Assembly (NCBI RefSeq): GCF_900167435.1
Contig: NZ_FUWS01000015.1
Span: forward strand, 1-64,000
Source of the DNA: Marinactinospora thermotolerans DSM 45154
GTDB lineage: Bacteria; Actinomycetota; Actinomycetes; Streptosporangiales; Streptosporangiaceae
Length of the DNA: 64,000 nt
Direction of reading: 5' to 3'
A program made the position numbers and the translations under genes. Below are positions 18,741 through 27,811 of the stretch, piece after piece. Numbering within the stretch: the stretch's first letter is position 1; every line of letters begins with the position of its first letter. The notes beneath the pieces are model-generated. The model ran no database searches, was not told the DNA's origin, and saw nothing but the letters and a program-made list of their open reading frames with translations.

Positions 18741-18904
18741 TGGAGCGCCCTGCGTGATTTCATCCCGGATCATGGCCGCTCTCGCTTGCGCGAGCGGCCT
18801 CGCCCCACGCCCGGGGGCACGCCCCGGCCCGATCCCGTCCGTCGTCTCGCGCCCGCGCCCCGGACTACGGGACCCGCGGTGCGCCCCACCGCACAAGGGA
18901 ACCC

Positions 18905-20533
18905 ATGAGCGACACTTGGTGGCGCAACGCCGTCATCTACCAGATCTACCCCCGTAGCTTCGCCGATACCAACGGCGACGGGGTCGGCGATATCGCCGGG
19001 ATCACCCGGCGGATCGGCCACCTCGCCTCACTCGGCGTCGACGCGGTGTGGCTGTCCCCGTTCTATCCGTCGCCGTGGGCCGACGGCGGCTACGACGTCG
19101 CCGACTTCCGCGACGTCGATCCGCTGCTCGGCACGCTCGCGGACTTCGACGAACTCGTCGCCGCCGCGCACGGGCACGGCATCAAGGTCATCGTCGACAT
19201 CGTCCCCAACCACACCTCCGAACAGCACCCCTGGTTCCGTGAGGCCCTGGCCGCCCCGCCCGGCTCGCCGGCGCGGGAACGCTACATCTTCCGCGACGGC
19301 CGGGGACCCGACGGCTCCCTTCCCCCGAGCAACTGGGAGTCGCGTTTCGGCGGCCCGGCCTGGACCCGGCTGCCCGACGGGCAGTGGTACCTCCACCTGT
19401 TCGCCCGTGAGCAGCCCGACCTGAACTGGACCAACCCCGAGGTCCGCGCGGAGTTCGTCGACATCCTGCGCTTTTGGAGCCGGCGCGGCGTGGACGGCTT
19501 CCGTATCGACGTCGCGAACTCCCTGTTCAAGGACTTGAACGAGCCCCTGCGCGACGTGGTCGTGATCCCCAAGGGCAGCGGCCTGGAGGACATCGCCGCC
19601 AACCCCGACCATCCGCACTGGGACCGTCCCGAGGTCCACGAGGTCTACCGCGAGTGGCGCCAGGTGTTCGAGGAGTTCGATCCGCCGCGGGTGGCGGTCG
19701 CCGAGGCGTGGCTGCCCAACGACCGGCTCGTCCGCTACCTGCGGCCCGACGAGCTGCATCAGGCGTTCAACTTCGAGTTCCTGCGCTGCCCCTGGGACGC
19801 CACGGCCTACCGCCGGGTCATCGACGCCAGCATCGCCTTCACCGCCTCGGTCGGGACCGTCGCCACCTGGGTGCTGTCCAACCACGACGTGGTGCGCCCG
19901 GTCTCGGTGCTGGGCCTGCCCACGGGAACCGATCTGAACGCCTGGCTGTTGAGCGACGGCGCCGAGCCGCCGGCCGACGTGGAGCTGGGACGGCGCCGGG
20001 CCCGCGCCGCGGCGTTGCTGGAGCTGGCCCTGCCCGGTTCGACCTACGTCTACCAGGGGGAGGAGCTGGGTCTGCCCGAGGTGGCGGACCTGCCCGCCGA
20101 GGTGCTCCAGGACCCGCAGTGGGAGCGCACGGGCCACATCGCCAAGGGGCGTGACGGATGCCGGGTGCCGATCCCGTGGGAGCGGTCGGGGCCGTCGCTG
20201 GGGTTCGGTCAGGCGCCCGGCTGGTTGCCGCAGCCGCCCGGGTGGGCGGAGCTGTCGGTCGAGGCCCAGACCGGGGATCCCGGGTCGACCCTGGAGCTGT
20301 ACCGGACGGCCCTGCGGGTACGCCGGGAGTTCCGCGCCGACGAGTCGTTCGCCTGGGACGAGAAGTACGACGAGGGTGACGTGCTGGCCTTCACCCGCGG
20401 TGAGCACGTGCTCGTGCTCGTCAACACCGGTTCCGATCCGGTCACGCTGCCCGACGCCGAGGTGCTGGTGTCCAGCGCTCCGCTCTCCGACGGGACCCTA
20501 CCGGCCGACACCGCCGTCTGGTTGCGCCGCTGA
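18905..20533 (+). CDS. GH13 alpha-glucosidase
   Basis: A 542-residue cytoplasmic glycoside hydrolase. The order of conserved GH13 regions is DIVPNHTS (region I), GFRIDVANSL with the nucleophile Asp (II), VAVAEAWLP with the acid/base Glu (III) and VLSNHDVVRP with the stabilising Asp (IV). The N-terminus WWRNAVIYQIYPRSFADTNGDG is typical of alpha-glucosidases and oligo-1,6-glucosidases. It probably cleaves the sugar delivered by the divergent importer. No signal peptide. ATG follows a weak AGGGAA site. Confidence 0.93.
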   Translation: MSDTWWRNAVIYQIYPRSFADTNGDGVGDIAGITRRIGHLASLGVDAVWLSPFYPSPWADGGYDVADFRDVDPLLGTLADFDELVAAAHGHGIKVIVDIVPNHTSEQHPWFREALAAPPGSPARERYIFRDGRGPDGSLPPSNWESRFGGPAWTRLPDGQWYLHLFAREQPDLNWTNPEVRAEFVDILRFWSRRGVDGFRIDVANSLFKDLNEPLRDVVVIPKGSGLEDIAANPDHPHWDRPEVHEVYREWRQVFEEFDPPRVAVAEAWLPNDRLVRYLRPDELHQAFNFEFLRCPWDATAYRRVIDASIAFTASVGTVATWVLSNHDVVRPVSVLGLPTGTDLNAWLLSDGAEPPADVELGRRRARAAALLELALPGSTYVYQGEELGLPEVADLPAEVLQDPQWERTGHIAKGRDGCRVPIPWERSGPSLGFGQAPGWLPQPPGWAELSVEAQTGDPGSTLELYRTALRVRREFRADESFAWDEKYDEGDVLAFTRGEHVLVLVNTGSDPVTLPDAEVLVSSAPLSDGTLPADTAVWLRR

Positions 20534-20573
20534 AGACCATCGCCTTTACATCGTAGATCGCGAAGAGTGACGC

Positions 20574-20609
20574 GGAAGGGGGCCGGGTCCCGGAACCCGG
20601 CCCCCTTCC
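20574..20609. terminator. Bidirectional terminator hairpin (glucosidase / helY)
   Basis: A perfect 15-bp stem (GGAAGGGGGCCGGGT with its complement) and 6-base loop between convergent genes. Confidence 0.85.
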
Positions 20610-20617
20610 ATCACGGG

Positions 20618-23461
20618 TCACCCCACCGAGGAGTAGGCCACCACTCCCCTGCGGACGGCGTCCATCGCCGTGCGCGCGGTGGAGCGGACCTTGCTCCCCG
20701 CCGGCGCCGCGTCGGCGATCTGGCCGAGCATGTCGACCAGCAGCTTGGCCGCGCGCACGAAGTCGCCGGCCGGCATGTCGGCCTCCTGCAGGATCCGGTC
20801 GAGCAGGTCGCCCTTGGCCCACCGGTGGGTGGTCCACACGAACCCCAGGTCGGGCTCGCGCAGGAAGGACACCCGATGGTCGCGTTCGACCTCGTGCAGC
20901 TCGCCCCACAGCCGGACCATCTCCGCCAGGGTCTCCTGGGGAGCGCCCGAGGGGATCCGGGGAAAGGCGTCGTCGTTGCGCCGTGACTCGTAGACGAGCG
21001 ACGACACGCACGCGGCCAGGTCCTCGGGGGACAGGTCCTCCCACAGGCCGCGGCGCAGGCACTCGGCGGCCAGCAGGTCCAGCTCCGAGTAGATCTTGGC
21101 GAGCAGGCGCCCCTCGTCGGTGACCGTGTCGCCGTCGAGGTAGCCCAGCCGTTGCAGCACCCCGCACACCCGGTCGAAGGTCCGCGCGATGACGTGGGAG
21201 CGTCCCTCGACCCGGCGGCGCAGCCCCTCGGTCTCCTTGCTCAGCCGGAAGTAGCGTTCGGCCCACCGCGCGTGGTCCTCGCGTTCGTCGCACCCGTGAC
21301 AGGGATGGGCCCGCAACGCCTTACGCAGCCTGGCGATCTCGGGGTCCTCGTGCGCGCCCGTGTCGCGCACGCGCCGCGGGGGCTCGACGCCGATCCCGTC
21401 CAGCTTGTTGCGCAGCGACGAGGCGAGGTCACGGCGGGCCTGGGGAGAGCGCACCGAGAAGTTGCGGGGGACCCGCAACCGTCCCGCCGGCTCCACCGGG
21501 ACCGGGAAGTCCGCGGCGTTGACCCGCTTGGCCTGACGGTTGACGGTGAGCACCAGCGGCGCGGGATCACGGCCGGCCTGCACGCCCGGATCCAGGACCA
21601 CGGCGAAGCCCGCGTGCCGGCCGGCGGGCACGCGGATGATGTCGCCGACGCGCAGGGACTCCAGGCTGCGCACCGCGTCACGGCGGCGACGCGCGCCCCG
21701 GTCGCGTGACGCCTGGGCCTCCCGGTCGCTCAGCTCGCGACGCATCCGCGCGTACTCCATGAAGTCGCCCAGGTGGCAGTTCGCGGCCTCGGCGTAGCCC
21801 TCCAGGGCCTCCTCGTGCTTGCGCAGCTGGCGCACCAGGCCGACCACCGCGCGGTCGGCCTGGAACTGGGCGAAGGACGATTCGAGCATCGTCCGGCTGC
21901 GTTCCCGGCCCACCTGCCCCACGAGGTTGACGGCCATGTTGTAGGAGGGCTGGAAGCTGGAGTTGAGCGGATAGGTGCGGGTACTGGCCAGGCCCGCGAC
22001 GGCCTCCGGGTCGGTTCCGGGCTGCCACACCACGACCGCGTGGCCCTCGACGTCGATGCCACGCCGTCCCGCCCGCCCGGTGAGCTGGGTGTACTCACCC
22101 GGGGTGAGCATGGCGTGGGTCTCGCCGTTCCACTTGTCCATCTTCTCGATGACGACGGTGCGCGCCGGCATGTTGATCCCCAGCGCGAGGGTCTCGGTGG
22201 CGAACACCGCGCGGATCAGCCCGCGCGAGAAGAGCGTCTCGACGATCTCCTTGAACGTCGGCAGCAGCCCCGCGTGGTGGGCCGCGATCCCCCGCTCCAG
22301 CGCCGCGATCCACTCGTGGTACCCCAGCACCGCGAGGTCGGCGGGCGGGATGTCGGCGCACTGGCGCTCGGCGTACTCGCGGATCTCGTCGGCCTCGGCG
22401 TCGCTGGTCAGCTGCAGCCCCGCATAGACGCACTGGCGCACCGCGTCGTCGCAGCCGGCCCGGCTGAAGATGAAGGTGATGGCCGGCAGCAGGCCGTCCC
22501 GGTCGAGCTCGGCGATGATCTGGGGGCGGGTGGGCGGGGCGTGCTTGGAACGCGGGCGGGGAGCGCCGCCGCGCGCCCGCGACTGGGGGTGGCGCCGCCG
22601 GTAGGCGAGCTGGGTGATCCGGTCGTCCTCCTGGGCCAGCCGGATCAGCCGTGGATTGACCTGGACCCTCTCTCCGTTGAGGACGATCTCGGCGGTCCGG
22701 CCGCCCTGGTCGCGCCGGTCCCGTTTGCGGGTGCGCTTGCGCCCGTCACCCCCTGGACGCTCCTCGTCCGCTCCCGAATCCAGCTCGACGAACAGGTCGT
22801 GGATGCGGTTGCCGACCATGACGTGCTGCCACAGCGGGACCGGACGGTTCTCGTCGACGATGACGGTGGTGTCGCCGCGCACCTGCTGCAACCACTGGCC
22901 GAACTCCTCGGCGTTGCTCACCGTGGCCGACAGGGCGACCATCCGCACCGACTCGGGCAGGTGGATGATCACCTCCTCCCAGACCGCCCCGCGGAAGCGG
23001 TCGGCGAGGTAGTGCACCTCGTCCATGACGACATAGGCCAGCCCGGTGAGCGTCCGCGACCCCGCGTAAAGCATGTTGCGCAGGACCTCGGTGGTCATGA
23101 CGACGATGGGCGCCTCGCCGTTGACGCTGTTGTCGCCGGTGAGCAGGCCGACGTTGTCGGAGCCGTAACGGCGGACCAGGTCGGTGTACTTCTGGTTGGA
23201 CAGCGCCTTGATGGGCGTGGTGTAGAAGCACTTGTGGCCGTCGCGCAGCGCCAGGTGGACCGCGAACTCCCCGACCACGGTCTTGCCCGAACCGGTGGGG
23301 GCCGCGACGAGCACGCCGTGCCCGCCCTCCAGCGCCTGGCACGCCCTGATCTGGAACTCGTCGAACTCGAACCCGTAGAGGTTCTGGAAGTCCTCGATCG
23401 CGGCGCTCGACTCGGCCTGGCGCCGGCGGAACGCGGCATAGCGCGCTGCGTGAGTGCTCAT
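20618..23461 (-). CDS. helY: Ski2/Mtr4-like DEVH-box helicase HelY
   Basis: A 947-residue superfamily 2 helicase: Q-like FEFDEFQIRACQAL, Walker A AAPTGSGKT, DEVH box (VVMDEVHYLADRFRG), SAT motif, motif VI QLTGRAGRRGID, then a C-terminal region with a cysteine/histidine cluster (HPCHGCDERED) and a DSHCT-type domain. It is the orthologue of mycobacterial HelY by order as well as sequence: it lies next to tatC, tatA and pafBC. A role in RNA processing or turnover is inferred from Ski2/Mtr4 relatives. The ATG at 23461 excludes a 27-residue unlike extension. Confidence 0.92.
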   Translation of the reverse strand: MSTHAARYAAFRRRQAESSAAIEDFQNLYGFEFDEFQIRACQALEGGHGVLVAAPTGSGKTVVGEFAVHLALRDGHKCFYTTPIKALSNQKYTDLVRRYGSDNVGLLTGDNSVNGEAPIVVMTTEVLRNMLYAGSRTLTGLAYVVMDEVHYLADRFRGAVWEEVIIHLPESVRMVALSATVSNAEEFGQWLQQVRGDTTVIVDENRPVPLWQHVMVGNRIHDLFVELDSGADEERPGGDGRKRTRKRDRRDQGGRTAEIVLNGERVQVNPRLIRLAQEDDRITQLAYRRRHPQSRARGGAPRPRSKHAPPTRPQIIAELDRDGLLPAITFIFSRAGCDDAVRQCVYAGLQLTSDAEADEIREYAERQCADIPPADLAVLGYHEWIAALERGIAAHHAGLLPTFKEIVETLFSRGLIRAVFATETLALGINMPARTVVIEKMDKWNGETHAMLTPGEYTQLTGRAGRRGIDVEGHAVVVWQPGTDPEAVAGLASTRTYPLNSSFQPSYNMAVNLVGQVGRERSRTMLESSFAQFQADRAVVGLVRQLRKHEEALEGYAEAANCHLGDFMEYARMRRELSDREAQASRDRGARRRRDAVRSLESLRVGDIIRVPAGRHAGFAVVLDPGVQAGRDPAPLVLTVNRQAKRVNAADFPVPVEPAGRLRVPRNFSVRSPQARRDLASSLRNKLDGIGVEPPRRVRDTGAHEDPEIARLRKALRAHPCHGCDEREDHARWAERYFRLSKETEGLRRRVEGRSHVIARTFDRVCGVLQRLGYLDGDTVTDEGRLLAKIYSELDLLAAECLRRGLWEDLSPEDLAACVSSLVYESRRNDDAFPRIPSGAPQETLAEMVRLWGELHEVERDHRVSFLREPDLGFVWTTHRWAKGDLLDRILQEADMPAGDFVRAAKLLVDMLGQIADAAPAGSKVRSTARTAMDAVRRGVVAYSSVG

Positions 23462-23579
23462 ATCGCCCAAGCCTAGGTGGTTTGGGCAGGTGCTGCGGCA
23501 AACGGACCTGCTTGGGGCGCCGACGTCCGCCCTGGACCGCAAGAGGCCCGCTCCTCATGGGGCGGGCCGTGCTCGCGGG

Positions 23580-23957
23580 TCAGTCCGCGTCGTCGGGGGA
23601 AACGGTGTTGTTGGGCGAGGGGACCGCCCGTACCGGCACCTCGCCGCGCTGGATCGCCGCCTCCTCGGGAGTCAGGTACTCCTCGGGGATGTCGAACTCG
23701 CCGTCCTTGGCTCCCAGGACGAACGCCTCCCACTCGGCGGGGGTGAAGAAGAGAATGCCCTTCTGCGGGTTCTTGCCGTCGCGGACCGCGCGGAAACCGT
23801 CGTCGAACTTGGCGACCTCGACGATCGCCTCGGAGTCCTCCCGCGACAGCGACGAACGCATCCACACCGCGTTCGTGGTGTCATGCCACTTCTCGTTCCC
23901 CTGCGCCTCCGGTGGGAGCTCGCGGGGCTTCTCCCCACCGGGGATCTGCTCGCTCAT
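23580..23957 (-). CDS. DUF397-domain protein
   Basis: A 125-residue acidic protein. The central part (VWMRSSLSREDSEAIVEVA, then GILFFTPAEWEAFVLGAKDGEFD) matches DUF397, a small actinobacterial domain often encoded beside XRE-TPR regulators. Here it sits alone between helY and tatC, which is unusual for that pairing. The ATG at 23957 has GGAGG six bases upstream. No function is established. Confidence 0.8.
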   Translation of the reverse strand: MSEQIPGGEKPRELPPEAQGNEKWHDTTNAVWMRSSLSREDSEAIVEVAKFDDGFRAVRDGKNPQKGILFFTPAEWEAFVLGAKDGEFDIPEEYLTPEEAAIQRGEVPVRAVPSPNNTVSPDDAD

Positions 23958-24019
23958 CGTGGTCCTCCGTGGAGTGGTCACCGTCGCCGGGGCGGGCCTC
24001 CCCGGCTTTCAGGACGACC

Positions 24020-24877
24020 CTAGCGCCTGGGCGTGATCTCGGGGGCCTCATCGTCGTCGAGCGGAGAGATCTCGTCGTCGGACAGGCCAGCGTAGGGGTC
24101 GTTGCTCCCCTTACGCCGGTCGTGCAGGAAGGCGATCAGTTCGGCGAGCTCGAACAGCACCACGACGGGGATTCCCAGCGCCAGCATCGTGAAGGGCTCG
24201 CCGCCGGGGGTGGCGATCGCGGCGAACACGAAGGCCAGGAAGATGATCATCCTCCGCCACTTCGCGATGGCGCTGTGCGGCAGGACGCCCAGGAAGTTCA
24301 GCAGCACCACGATCAGCGGCAGGACGAAGGCCGCCCCGAACACCAGCAGCATCATGATGATGTAGCTGAGGTAGCTGTCGATGGTGATCATCGGCACCGC
24401 GTTGTCCGGGGCGAAGGAGAAGACGACCTCCATGCCCTTTTGGGTGACGAAGTAGGCCAGCGCCGAGCCCGAGAGGAACAACGGGACAGCGGCGGCGACG
24501 AAGACGTAGGTGTAACGCTTCTCGTTGCCGCGCAGCGCCGGCGCGACGAACGCCCACAGCTGGTACAGCCAGAAGGGGCAGGAGACGATGATCCCGATGA
24601 TGATCGCGACCTTGAACTTCAGGAAGAAGGCGTCGAAGATGCCGGTGAAGATCAGGTTGCAGTCCCCGCCCACCCCGCCGCGCACGGCCGCCGGCAGGGC
24701 GCAGTAGGGGCGCTGGAGGAAGGACCAGACCGGGTCGAACAGCAGGAAGCCGACACACACGCCGAGCCCGACGAAGATCAGCGCCTTGACGATGCGGTTG
24801 CGCAGTTCGCGCAGATGGTCCATCAGCGGCATGCGCCCCTCGGGGTTGGCCTCTCGCCGCTGTCGTCTCACCCGCAT
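24020..24877 (-). CDS. tatC: Twin-arginine translocase subunit TatC
   Basis: A 285-residue six-helix membrane protein with the TatC N-terminus (MPLMDHLRELRNRIVKAL), which carries the signal-peptide-binding HLxELRxR motif, and the conserved loop CPFWLYQLWAFVAPAL. It forms the receptor that recognises folded twin-arginine substrates. The acidic C-terminal tail of about 35 residues is typical of actinobacterial TatC. It lies about 105 bases downstream of tatA on the same strand. Confidence 0.97.
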   Translation of the reverse strand: MRVRRQRREANPEGRMPLMDHLRELRNRIVKALIFVGLGVCVGFLLFDPVWSFLQRPYCALPAAVRGGVGGDCNLIFTGIFDAFFLKFKVAIIIGIIVSCPFWLYQLWAFVAPALRGNEKRYTYVFVAAAVPLFLSGSALAYFVTQKGMEVVFSFAPDNAVPMITIDSYLSYIIMMLLVFGAAFVLPLIVVLLNFLGVLPHSAIAKWRRMIIFLAFVFAAIATPGGEPFTMLALGIPVVVLFELAELIAFLHDRRKGSNDPYAGLSDDEISPLDDDEAPEITPRR

Positions 24878-24983
24878 GACCGCTTACTCTCTCCGCCAGG
24901 TCTGTACCGACACGCGCGGCGCCGCTGTGCGACGCCGCGCCGAACCATTGTGGCCCGTTCGCCCCTTCTGGGCGCCCAGGGGA

Positions 24984-25325
24984 TCATTCCCCGTAGGGCC
25001 GCCGGTGGGGCTCACCGCTGTTCTCCACGATGCGCTGGCCCGCGGGAAGCTGCGGGTAACCGTTGTGCTGCGGCTGCTGGGGATGGGGACGCCCCTCCTG
25101 GGGGACCCCGTAGGCCTGCTGCGGGCCCGCCTGCTCCTGCGTCGCCCCGGGAGCCTGCTGTTCCTTGGGGGTGTCGTCGTCCTCGCTGAGCCCCTTGGCC
25201 TCGGCCTTGAGGATGCGCGCACTGCGCCCCATCGACCGCGCCAGTTCCGGCAGCTTCTTCGCGCCGAACAGCAGAAGGGCGATCACCAGCAGAATGAGGA
25301 TCTCGCGCGCTCCGATACCACCCAT
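24984..25325 (-). CDS. tatA: Twin-arginine translocase subunit TatA
   Basis: A 113-residue protein: a short N-terminus, one transmembrane helix (EILILLVIALLLFGAKKLP), the FGxxKLP hinge, an amphipathic helix (ELARSMGRSARILKAEAKG), and a Gln/Pro-rich tail. TatA oligomers form the translocation pathway with TatC. The gene precedes tatC in the same direction, as in other actinobacteria. Confidence 0.96.
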   Translation of the reverse strand: MGGIGAREILILLVIALLLFGAKKLPELARSMGRSARILKAEAKGLSEDDDTPKEQQAPGATQEQAGPQQAYGVPQEGRPHPQQPQHNGYPQLPAGQRIVENSGEPHRRPYGE

Positions 25326-25387
25326 GTCTCAACCTCTCTCCGGGGCGCTACCTGCGCCATCGATGGTACGCCCTGATCGGCGAGTGC

Positions 25388-25576
25388 TCACCGGGCCTCC
25401 GCCCTGACTCGGTCGGTCAGCTCCTGTAGCGCCGCGTAGCGCGGTTCCAGCTCGGCCCTGGTGAGCGCGACCTGCTCCTCCAGCCTCCGTACCTGCGCCA
25501 GCAGCCGCAGGAGCAGGACGACCAGGACGGACAGGCCACCGAGGGCGGCGAGGAGAAGACCGATCATGACGAGCAC
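25388..25576 (-). CDS. Small membrane protein with coiled coil
   Basis: 62 residues: an N-terminal transmembrane helix (MIGLLLAALGGLSVLVVLLL) and a charged helical tail with heptad-like leucines (RLEEQVALTRAELEPRYAALQ split around Pro). It starts at a GTG (25576) without a clear ribosome site; an internal ATG three codons on is an alternative. Its position between pafBC and tatA suggests membership of that operon. The function is unknown. Confidence 0.6.
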   Translation of the reverse strand: MLVMIGLLLAALGGLSVLVVLLLRLLAQVRRLEEQVALTRAELEPRYAALQELTDRVRAEAR

Positions 25577-25719
25577 GTTTCGAGCCTACTCGCTCATTCC
25601 GGAAACGTCAGTGCGCCCTGGGTCGGAGACGGCCACCGGACGGGAAAGGTAAGGCCGGCTTCCTCGCGTTTTCCCTCCTCGTTCACCTGACGGAACATCT
25701 GGGGCCGGCCCGGCGGAGC

Positions 25720-27732
25720 TCAGGGGAGATAGGCCCCTAGCGCCTTCCCGGCCTCCTCGCGCACCTGCTCGGCGACCTCCACGGGCGCCACGACGCGAGC
25801 GTCGGGCCCCAACCGCAACGCCAGGCGGCGCGCCCACGCCGGCACCGGGGTGCGCAGCGTCGCGCGCAGCCACCCGCCGTCCAGTTCGCGCAGCCCCTCG
25901 CAGACGTACTCCTCGGCGACCCAGCGGCCCGCCGGGGAGAGGTCCAAGGTGACGAACGTGTCATGGGGAGAGGGCGGCAGCAGCCCTCCCTCCAGGTCAC
26001 GTCCGTGCACCCCCTCGGGGACCTCGGCCGCGACCGGCAGCACGGTGAGGTCCAGCACCCGGTCCAGCCGGAAGAGGCGGACGTCCTGGCGCAGCCGGCA
26101 CCATCCTTCCAGGAACGGGTGCCCCTCCTGCACCAGAAGGCGGATCGGATCGACCTCGCGCTCGGTCACCTCGTCCTGGTAGCTCGACAGGTAGCGCAGG
26201 TGCACCCGGTGGCCGCCCCGGAGCGCCTCGTCGGCGCGGCGTTGCACGTCACGCACCTCGTCGCTGATCTCCAGGCGCACGTCCACGGCTTCGGTCAGCC
26301 GCTCCACGGGGGCGCCGGCCGCCTCCCTCAGCTTGGTCTCGACGCGCTTGAGCGCGTCGCTGTCGGCGATGCCGGGGAGTTCTCCGAGCAGGTCGCGCAG
26401 CAGTTCGACGCCGATGACGAGGCTGGCGGCCTCGTCCGCGGTCAGCCGCAGCGGCTTGGCCAGCGTGTCGGCGTTGGCGATGATGATCTCGCCGGTCTGC
26501 TGCGCCGCCTCGATGTCGACGTCGATCAGGTCACCGGGGGTGTAGCCGGGCAGCCCGCACATCCACAGCAGACCCAGGTCCTTGATCACCTGCTTCTCGC
26601 TGAGCCCGAAGTGCTCGGCGACCTCGGAGACGCGCACGTCGTGGCTGAGGGCGTAGGGCACCAGCATCAGCAACCGGCGCAGCTGCTCGGAGGAGGCGGC
26701 TGCGCGCCGGGGAGCGGCCGCGTGGAGCTCACGCGCGGCGGGCGCCTCGGCCTCGACGTCCCCGAGGTCGCGCTCGGCCACCGCCCGCAGGTGGGCGGCG
26801 ATCGCGGCGCGGGCCTCGTCGGGTTCCACGACCTCCACCCGGGCCCCGTAGCCGGCGACGTCGGCGACCAGGCCGGCCGGGTCGGTGTAGGGGTACTCCA
26901 AGACGTCCCAGCCGGGTTCGCCCACCGAGTGGTCGCCGGGCAGGATCCGGTGCGCGCGACGGCGCAGCTCGTGCGCCGCGTCCGCGCGCACCCGCAGCAC
27001 CGCCACCCGGTCGGGGCCGGACTCTTGCAGACGCACCATCGACCGCACATCGGCGTCGGCGGGGACCTCGACCGGCGGGCCGCTGGTGACCACCCGCACG
27101 TCGCCGACGATGCGGCCCAGCCGGAAGACCCGGCGCGCCCCGCGGCCCCGGTCGTGGCCGGCCACGTACCAGCGGCCCCGGAGGTTGACGACGCCCCACG
27201 GTTCGACCTCGCGGCGCGTCACCTCCAGGTCGGGCTTGCGGTAGTCGAACACGATCGGGCGCCGGTCCCGAACCGCCTGCCACACCGGCAGGAAGGCGGG
27301 TTCGTCGGTGGCCAGGACCGGGGCGACGCTGGGCGCGGCGTCGTCGTGGACGGGCACGCCCGCGGCGCGCAACTTCATCAGCGCGTTGGCCGCCTCGCTC
27401 CCCAGCGCGGCGTGCCGCCAGGCCCGCGCCGCCAGGCCGAGGACGGCGGCCTCGTCGGGGCGCAGCTCGATCTCGGCCAGTTCGTAGTCGGCCCGGGAGA
27501 TGCGGTACCCCTCCTCGTCGCTCCAGACGTCTCCTCCGCCCATCTCGATCGGGATGCCGCTGTCGCGCAGCTCCTTCTTGTCCCGCTCGAACATGCGCTT
27601 GAACGCCGCGTCGCTCTCGGCCTTGGAATAGCCCGGCACCGTCGCCCGGATCTCCTGCGCGGTGAGGAAGCGCCGCGTGGCGAGCAGGCAGATCACCAGG
27701 TTGAGCTGCCGTTCGGTCTTCTCCTGCGACAT
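25720..27732 (-). CDS. pafBC: PafB-PafC fused WYL-domain transcription activator
   Basis: A 670-residue protein joining two homologous units, each with a winged helix and a WYL domain: PafB part about residues 1-320 (start RQLNLVICLLATRRFLTAQEIR) and PafC part about 330-670 (start EQLRRLLMLVPYALSHDV). WYL-region arginines sit in RGRWYVAGHD and EGWCRLRQDVRLFRLDR. In mycobacteria PafB and PafC are separate subunits of the activator of the SOS-independent DNA-damage response. The fusion fixes them at 1:1. I chose the ATG at 27732 (GGAAGGG upstream). It is divergent from the DUF3866 gene. Confidence 0.92.
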   Translation of the reverse strand: MSQEKTERQLNLVICLLATRRFLTAQEIRATVPGYSKAESDAAFKRMFERDKKELRDSGIPIEMGGGDVWSDEEGYRISRADYELAEIELRPDEAAVLGLAARAWRHAALGSEAANALMKLRAAGVPVHDDAAPSVAPVLATDEPAFLPVWQAVRDRRPIVFDYRKPDLEVTRREVEPWGVVNLRGRWYVAGHDRGRGARRVFRLGRIVGDVRVVTSGPPVEVPADADVRSMVRLQESGPDRVAVLRVRADAAHELRRRAHRILPGDHSVGEPGWDVLEYPYTDPAGLVADVAGYGARVEVVEPDEARAAIAAHLRAVAERDLGDVEAEAPAARELHAAAPRRAAASSEQLRRLLMLVPYALSHDVRVSEVAEHFGLSEKQVIKDLGLLWMCGLPGYTPGDLIDVDIEAAQQTGEIIIANADTLAKPLRLTADEAASLVIGVELLRDLLGELPGIADSDALKRVETKLREAAGAPVERLTEAVDVRLEISDEVRDVQRRADEALRGGHRVHLRYLSSYQDEVTEREVDPIRLLVQEGHPFLEGWCRLRQDVRLFRLDRVLDLTVLPVAAEVPEGVHGRDLEGGLLPPSPHDTFVTLDLSPAGRWVAEEYVCEGLRELDGGWLRATLRTPVPAWARRLALRLGPDARVVAPVEVAEQVREEAGKALGAYLP

Positions 27733-27811
27733 CGTGCCGTGCCCTTCCAGCATTGTCGTCAATCGCGCGGGTCCGCCGCGCCCGCACTCGGCAAGACGGT
27801 ACCGTGCCTGC

